Assembly (NCBI GenBank): GCA_902766185.1
Contig: CACXCQ010000272.1
Coordinates: forward strand, 1-9,136
DNA length: 9,136 bases
Source of the DNA: an uncultured Eubacteriales bacterium
Lineage (GTDB): Bacteria; Bacillota; Clostridia; Peptostreptococcales; Anaerovoracaceae
Reading direction: 5' to 3'
The position numbers and the translations under genes were made by a program. Shown one piece after another: positions 4,970-9,136 of this stretch. The notes under the pieces were generated by a model. That model was not told the origin of the DNA and made no database searches. It was given only the letters and a program-made list of their open reading frames with translations. The stretch's first letter is position 1. The number at the start of each line of letters is the position of its first letter.

Positions 4970-6020
4970 GGCCGCTCACCTCCTTCGCCGGGTCCTCGCC
5001 CGCATTCATCAGGTGCGCCGGGTCCTCGCCCATCCTGCGGTCGATGCGCTCGCTGAGGGATTCGCCGAGCATGTTGCCCACGATCACGATGATGCCGGTG
5101 ATGAGCACCAGGACCATCAGCATGTTGTAGTCGTGGAATTTTGCGCTTTCGAAGGAGAGTGTCCCGATGCCGGGATAGGAGAAGACCATCTCCACGATGT
5201 AGGTGCCGCCAAGGATGTGGCCGATGGAAATGGCCATGATGGCGATCATGGTGGGGATCAGATTCCGCACGCAGTGCTTCCACATAACTGCGCGGCGGCT
5301 GAGTCCCTTGGCCCGGGCCAGCATCACGTACTCTTCGCCGGTTTCATCAAGAAGCCTGTTCCGCAGCATATAAGCGTAGTACCAGAGGTGGCTCAGGACC
5401 ACCACGGTCAAAGGCAGGATCAGGTGCTCCGCACGGCTCGCGATGCTGCCCTCCTGCCCCAGAGCGTAGGCGCCGCTGCTGGGCAGAAGATGCCAGGTCA
5501 CGCTGAACAGCAGGATCAGGACAAGGGAAAGCCAGAACTCCGGAATGCAGCTGGTGACTGTCCCGACTTTGCATATGATGCGGTCCAGAGGACTCCCCTC
5601 CCGGTATGCGCAGAGCACCGCCAGAAGGAGCGCGAACGCAAACACCAGGACGAAGCCCAGTCCGCCCAGAAGCAACGTGTTCAGCAGCCGGCCGGAAATG
5701 ACCGTCATGACATCCTGCTTGTATTTGAAGGACATGCCGAAATCGCCCTGAAGGGCGGCTTTCAGCCAGTCGCCGTACTGCTCGATGATCGGCCCGTCAA
5801 GGCCCAAACGTTCGATGGCGTGCTGGCGTTCCTCCATGCTCATGCGCTCCACCCGATCGCCGTAGTAGGAGACCAGCGGATCTCCCGGCGCCAGTCTGGC
5901 CATGAAGAAAGTAAGGAGCGACAGCACAAAAATGGAAACCAGCACGATGAGGATCTTCTTCACCGCGGACCGGAAGAACCGGGACCTATCGAATTGAGAT
6001 TGAGAGGTTCTGGAGGTCAT
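4962..6020 (-). CDS. Peptide-type ABC importer, first permease (DppB/OppB-like)
   Basis: This 352-residue permease has an N-terminal helix at about 22-40 followed by APGDP (44-48). The family stretch GDFGMSFKYKQDVMTVISGRLLNTL is at 92-116. Helices follow at about 118-138, 160-178, 200-218, 255-275 and 301-319. The EAA loop is EEYVMLARAKGLSRRAVMWKHCVRN (229-253). Its ATG overlaps the stop of the upstream ATPase gene (ATGA), with AGGGGG 7 nt upstream. The C-terminus runs past the last helix by about 30 residues and contains the pentapeptide GEDPA twice (331-335 and 341-345), the product of a 30-bp duplication. It pairs with the 4028-4969 permease. Confidence 0.95.
   Translation of the reverse strand: MTSRTSQSQFDRSRFFRSAVKKILIVLVSIFVLSLLTFFMARLAPGDPLVSYYGDRVERMSMEERQHAIERLGLDGPIIEQYGDWLKAALQGDFGMSFKYKQDVMTVISGRLLNTLLLGGLGFVLVFAFALLLAVLCAYREGSPLDRIICKVGTVTSCIPEFWLSLVLILLFSVTWHLLPSSGAYALGQEGSIASRAEHLILPLTVVVLSHLWYYAYMLRNRLLDETGEEYVMLARAKGLSRRAVMWKHCVRNLIPTMIAIMAISIGHILGGTYIVEMVFSYPGIGTLSFESAKFHDYNMLMVLVLITGIIVIVGNMLGESLSERIDRRMGEDPAHLMNAGEDPAKEVSGHA
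4986..5031. repeat. 30-bp period direct repeat at the 3' end of the first permease gene
   Basis: CGCCGGGTCCTCGCCC occurs identically at 4986-5001 and 5016-5031. The period is ten codons and the duplicated peptide core is GEDPA, in the cytoplasmic tail of the permease. Confidence 0.85.
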
Positions 6021-8017
6021 GTGCGCGCCCCCTTTCCCTCACCACCTGCCAGAACCGGCATGGACGCGAGCAGTTTCTTCGTGTAGGGATGTTGCGGGGA
6101 ACGGAACAGTTTCTCCGTTTCCGCAGTCTCCACCAGGTCCCCGTGGTACAGCACGCCCACGTGATCCGCGATCAGTTTCACCATAGACAAGTCGTGGCTG
6201 ATGAACAGGATCGATGTGCCGTGGCGCAGCTGCAGGGATTGCAGCAGCTCCACGATCTGTGCCTGAATGGAAACATCCAAAGCAGCCAGTGGCTCGTCCG
6301 CCACCAGCAGCCTGGGGTTCATGCTGTACGCGCGGGCAATGCTCACCCGCTGCTTCTGCCCGCCGGAAAGCTGCCCGGGAATTCTGTCCAGAACGTTGTC
6401 ATCGAGCTGGACTTCCCGAAGCATCTGGCGGATATATTCCTCCTGCTCCCTTCTTCCGTTACAGATCCCGTGGATCTGCAGAGGCTCACGAAGCAGTTCG
6501 CGAACGGTCATTTTGGGATCCAGCGCGGCTCCCGGGTCCTGGGAAATGAACTGGATCTCCCTGGCCAGACGGCTCCGGACCTCCCTCGAGACCACGTTGG
6601 AAAAAGCCCTGCCGGACCAGCCGGTGATATCGGTCCCATCGTACAGGATCTGCCCGGCCGCAGGCTGATACCAGCCCAAAATACAGCGTGCTACAGTAGT
6701 CTTTCCGCTGCCGGATTCCCCCACCAGCGCAAAGATCTCACCCGGACGGATCGCAAAAGAAACGTCTTTCGCGGCCCGCACCTGCGCGCGTCTGCCCAGC
6801 CGGAAAACGTGCGTCAACTGCCGCACATTCAGAATCGGAGTGTCGGTTCTCCCAGGTTCCGCGTCAAAAGCGGTGCTCCCAGGTTCCGTATCGAAATCGG
6901 TGCTCCCATGCTCCGCGTCCATCCCGGCGGCGTCGAAATCCACCTTCGGCGCCCGGGGATCCGCCAGCCAGGAGGCGACCCGATGGGTCGGCGATAACGC
7001 AAAGAACGGCGGCGCCTGCACGTAATCGATGCCTAGCGCCCACCTGTTCCGCTCTGCGAAGGCGTCCGCCTCGAAGCCCTCCGGAACGACCGGCGGCGCG
7101 CCCGGAATGGGCTGCAGCTTCCCGTCCCGCGCAAAGGCGGGCAATGCGTGGAGCAGACTCCAGGTATAGGGATGCGCCGGATGCTCCAGCACCTCCCGGG
7201 TAGTCCCCTCCTCGACGATCCTGCCGGCGTACATAATGGCTACCCTGTCCGCCACCTTGGACACAACACTGAGATCGTGGGAAATAAACAGAACGCTCAA
7301 GTTGCGTTCCTCTCTGAGCCGCAGAAGCAGGTCGAGGATCTCGGCCTGCACCGTCACGTCCAGCGCCGTGGTCGGCTCATCCGCGATGAGCAGTGAAGGA
7401 TCCTGTGCCAGTGCCATAGCGAGCACGCACCGCTGGCGCATGCCGCCGGACAGCATCCAGGGCCAGGCGTCGTAACGCTCCTCCGCCCGGTCGATGCCCA
7501 CGGCCTCCATCAGTTCCACCGCCTTCGCCCGAACGGACGCGGCCGTTCGAACATCATCACCGGAGCGCATAGCCACCCCCGCCGGACGATCACTCGCAGC
7601 CGCCCCCGCCGAGCGATCACTCGCAGCCGCCCCTGCCTTTATCGCCTCTGCGATCTGGGCGCCGATGCGGCAGGCGGGATCGAGGGATGTCATGGGGTCC
7701 TGAAACACCATGGCCACATCCGAGCCCCGAATGCCGCAGAGCTGCTGATCCGAAAGGCCGACCAGCTCTTTGCCGCCCAGACGGATGCTTCCGGAAGGGA
7801 TCTCCGCCACGCGGGGAAGCAGGCCGATGACGGACTTGCAGAGGACACTTTTGCCGCATCCGGACTCCCCGACAACAGCAAGAATCTCTCCCCTTCCTAT
7901 GGAGAGGGAGAGATCTCGTACTGCCTCTGTTCTGCCCGAATCCGTGTTGAAAATGATCGAGAGATTTTTTATCGCAAGTATATTACTGTCCAATCTTCCT
8001 ATTGTCCAATCTTCCAA
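6017..8017 (-). CDS. Fused double ATPase of a peptide-type ABC importer (OppD-OppF / GsiA-like)
   Basis: Two complete ATPase modules lie in one 666-residue chain. Module 1 has Walker A GESGCGKS (50-57), Q106, signature LSGGM (189-193), Walker B LLIADEP (209-215) and H247. Its C-terminal oligo_HPY region (HPAHPYTW) continues to about 353. The four positions that hold Fe-S cysteines in DppD are D318, N324, D331 and S349, the variant common in Firmicute OppD proteins. Module 2 has Walker A GESGSGKT (433-440), Q493, LSGGQ (550-554), LLVADEP (570-576), H608 and HPYTKKLL near the end. A repetitive acidic linker (about 355-392) joins the modules, and a GAAASDR repeat lies within module 1 (128-145). 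The start is uncertain: TTG at 8015-8017 overlaps the binding-protein gene by 19 nt, and TTG at 7991-7993 is also possible. Neither has a well-spaced ribosome binding site. The chain would supply both ATP sites. Confidence 0.92.
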   Translation of the reverse strand: MEDWTIGRLDSNILAIKNLSIIFNTDSGRTEAVRDLSLSIGRGEILAVVGESGCGKSVLCKSVIGLLPRVAEIPSGSIRLGGKELVGLSDQQLCGIRGSDVAMVFQDPMTSLDPACRIGAQIAEAIKAGAAASDRSAGAAASDRPAGVAMRSGDDVRTAASVRAKAVELMEAVGIDRAEERYDAWPWMLSGGMRQRCVLAMALAQDPSLLIADEPTTALDVTVQAEILDLLLRLREERNLSVLFISHDLSVVSKVADRVAIMYAGRIVEEGTTREVLEHPAHPYTWSLLHALPAFARDGKLQPIPGAPPVVPEGFEADAFAERNRWALGIDYVQAPPFFALSPTHRVASWLADPRAPKVDFDAAGMDAEHGSTDFDTEPGSTAFDAEPGRTDTPILNVRQLTHVFRLGRRAQVRAAKDVSFAIRPGEIFALVGESGSGKTTVARCILGWYQPAAGQILYDGTDITGWSGRAFSNVVSREVRSRLAREIQFISQDPGAALDPKMTVRELLREPLQIHGICNGRREQEEYIRQMLREVQLDDNVLDRIPGQLSGGQKQRVSIARAYSMNPRLLVADEPLAALDVSIQAQIVELLQSLQLRHGTSILFISHDLSMVKLIADHVGVLYHGDLVETAETEKLFRSPQHPYTKKLLASMPVLAGGEGKGART
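6849..6902. repeat. 27-bp tandem repeat in the inter-module linker of the ATPase gene
   Basis: Two copies (6849-6875 and 6876-6902) start CTCCCAGGTTCCG on the plus strand, and a decayed third begins at 6903. They encode the nine-residue repeat behind EPGSTAFDAEPGRTD at about 378-392, which makes the linker long, acidic and probably flexible. Confidence 0.85.
7579..7632. repeat. 27-bp tandem duplication inside ATPase module 1
   Basis: Two 27-bp copies (7579-7605 and 7606-7632) differ at only two or three bases. They encode GAAASDRSA and GAAASDRPA, inserted between the Q-loop region and the signature motif, where related ATPases are shorter. The insert is probably a surface loop of the helical subdomain. 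Confidence 0.85.
7984..8015. repeat. 16-bp tandem duplication at the binding protein/ATPase gene junction
   Basis: TACTGTCCAATCTTCC (7984-7999) and TATTGTCCAATCTTCC (8000-8015) are adjacent and differ at one base. The repeat spans the stop codon of the binding-protein gene and both candidate TTG starts of the ATPase gene, so it has rebuilt the translation start region. Its 16-bp length is not a multiple of three. Confidence 0.9.
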
Positions 8018-9136
8018 TCCTTTACGTTCCAGAAGATACCTACGCCGTGGTGTCCGAGGACCGTATCATCGGTGATCCCCTCGATGGGGATGTTGCTGAT
8101 GTAGTTCACATCCACATAGCAGAAGAATGTGTACGCCGGGTCTTCGACCATGGCCTTCTGGAAGTCGGAATAGTATTCCGCGCGCTCCTTCGTGTCACTG
8201 GTCTGGCGTGCCTTCGTCAGGGACTCATCCACTTCCTTGTCGCTGTAGGCACTGTAGTTGTTGCCCTTGTCGGTGCCGAAGACCTTGTAGGTGTGGTCGT
8301 CCGCATCGAAGGGGCTGCCCCATCCGATCAGGAAGGCTTCCTGACCCTCCCAGTCGATCTCGGACTTCACCTCGTAGCTGGCGTCCACGCCGATGTCCTT
8401 GAGGTTCTGGCAGGCAATGGCCGCAAGGTCCGCCCGGACCTGATCGCCCTCTTTGCAGTTGATGGTAAAGCCCAGCTTTTGGCCGTCCTTCTCATAGATG
8501 CCGTCATCCCCCAGCGTCCAGCCGTTGTCCTCGATGATCTCCTTGGCCTTGTCCGGGTCATAGGACTCCTGAACGGCGTCCGGATCATTGTATTCGTTTC
8601 TGGCCAGCGGTCCGTAGGCCGGGATGCCCTCACCCAGGAGCACGCTCTCTACCATGGCGTCACGGTCCACCGCGCAGTTGAAGGCGTGGATCAGTTCTTT
8701 ATTCTCCTGCCACAGCTTGTTGTTGAAGTTGTACATGATGCCCCGGTAGTCGGAGGTCTTCATGTGATGCGTGGTGAACCCTTCCTTATCCGCGAAATTC
8801 TGCGCATCCTTCGGCGTGATCTGGGACAGATTCAGCTCGCCGGACTCCAGCTGCAGCGCCTTGGCGTTGTCATCCACAACGATCTTGAAGATGATGGTGT
8901 CGATGTTCGGCGCTCCGTTCCAGTAAGCCTCGTTCTTCTTCAGCGTGATGCTCTGTCCTTCGTCCCAGGCCTCGAACATGTACGGGCCTGTACCCACGGG
9001 AGCGCGGAAGTATTCATCCGTCTGCATGTCCTTGCCCTCAAGCAGATGAGCCGGCAGGATACCGATGGTCATGTACTCCAGGAAAGCAACATTGGGATTC
9101 TCCAGTTCGAAGGAGATCGTCTGATCGTCGATCACT
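7999..9136 (-). CDS. Extracellular solute-binding protein, family 5 (peptide type), partial
   Basis: The last 378 codons are present; the N-terminus, with signal peptide and any lipobox, is beyond the right edge. The fold signature is clear: PVGTGPYMFEAWDEGQSITLKKNEAYWNGAPNIDTI near the visible start, then VVDDNAKALQLESGELNLSQIT and AFNCAVDRDAMVESVLLGEGIPAYGPL, ending IFWNVKDWKIGQ. Family 5 proteins are about 500-550 residues, so roughly a quarter to a third is missing. It would sit outside the membrane and deliver solute to the two permeases encoded downstream. As first visible gene of the operon it lies directly before the ATPase gene and probably overlaps it. Peptides are the default substrate for this family, but nickel, heme or sugar binders cannot be excluded. 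Confidence 0.95.
   Translation of the reverse strand, partial: VIDDQTISFELENPNVAFLEYMTIGILPAHLLEGKDMQTDEYFRAPVGTGPYMFEAWDEGQSITLKKNEAYWNGAPNIDTIIFKIVVDDNAKALQLESGELNLSQITPKDAQNFADKEGFTTHHMKTSDYRGIMYNFNNKLWQENKELIHAFNCAVDRDAMVESVLLGEGIPAYGPLARNEYNDPDAVQESYDPDKAKEIIEDNGWTLGDDGIYEKDGQKLGFTINCKEGDQVRADLAAIACQNLKDIGVDASYEVKSEIDWEGQEAFLIGWGSPFDADDHTYKVFGTDKGNNYSAYSDKEVDESLTKARQTSDTKERAEYYSDFQKAMVEDPAYTFFCYVDVNYISNIPIEGITDDTVLGHHGVGIFWNVKDWKIGQ

Noticed and set aside
4926..6086. A 386-codon open frame on the plus strand opposite the permease gene
   Set aside because: It is antisense to a clear DppB/OppB-like gene, has an atypical His/Gln/Asp-rich composition, and reflects the codon bias of the real gene.
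6960..7080. Loss of the four Fe-S cysteines in the C-terminal motif of ATPase module 1 (D318, N324, D331, S349)
   Set aside because: The same non-cysteine variant with conserved spacing is common in Firmicute OppD proteins, so it places the protein in that branch and is not an anomaly.

Overview
The window looks like part of the chromosome of a fairly GC-rich anaerobic Firmicute, probably Clostridia. The evidence is a NuoE/NuoF-type pair of the kind found in NAD-linked [FeFe]-hydrogenases, strong AGGAGG ribosome binding sites, an OppD-type ATPase with the cysteine-free C-terminal motif common in Firmicutes, and a DUF2207-type membrane protein. The species cannot be named from this sequence. 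Every gene I can support is on the minus strand, so transcription runs from right to left.

Layout from left to right. 1-684 is the 5' part of a NuoF/HydB-like flavoprotein gene, cut by the left edge. 684-1238 is its NuoE/HydC-like [2Fe-2S] partner, translationally coupled to it. 1239-1532 is a regulatory intergenic region with a good sigma70-type promoter, several dyads, and a terminator-like hairpin between the predicted transcription start and the nuoE start codon, which looks like an attenuator. 1533-2513 encodes a membrane protein matching only the C-terminal part of DUF2207 proteins. It is preceded by four 15-bp tandem repeats and by a 65-residue protein gene (2598-2795) that has its own near-consensus promoter.

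2870-4027 is about 1.15 kb with no credible gene. It is not empty. It holds a cluster of TGCAAG/CTTGCA words with a perfect 11-bp inverted repeat (2953-3063). Next comes a 522-bp block (3137-3658) in which a two-hairpin element of about 200 nt occurs twice, in opposite orientations. The two copies differ mainly in loops, and at least two stem pairs change on both sides together, so a folded form appears to be maintained. One end of each copy carries a DnaA-box or DnaA-box-like nonamer. This block is the most unusual part of the window and I do not recognise it as a known family.

4028-9136 is an oligopeptide/dipeptide-type ABC importer operon, transcribed in the order binding protein (3' part only, cut by the right edge), fused double ATPase, first permease, second permease. 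Adjacent genes all overlap by a few bases. Together they would capture a peptide-like solute outside the membrane, pass it through a permease heterodimer and power uptake with the two ATPase halves. Short tandem duplications recur through this operon and upstream of the DUF2207-like gene; all those wholly inside coding sequence have periods that are multiples of three.
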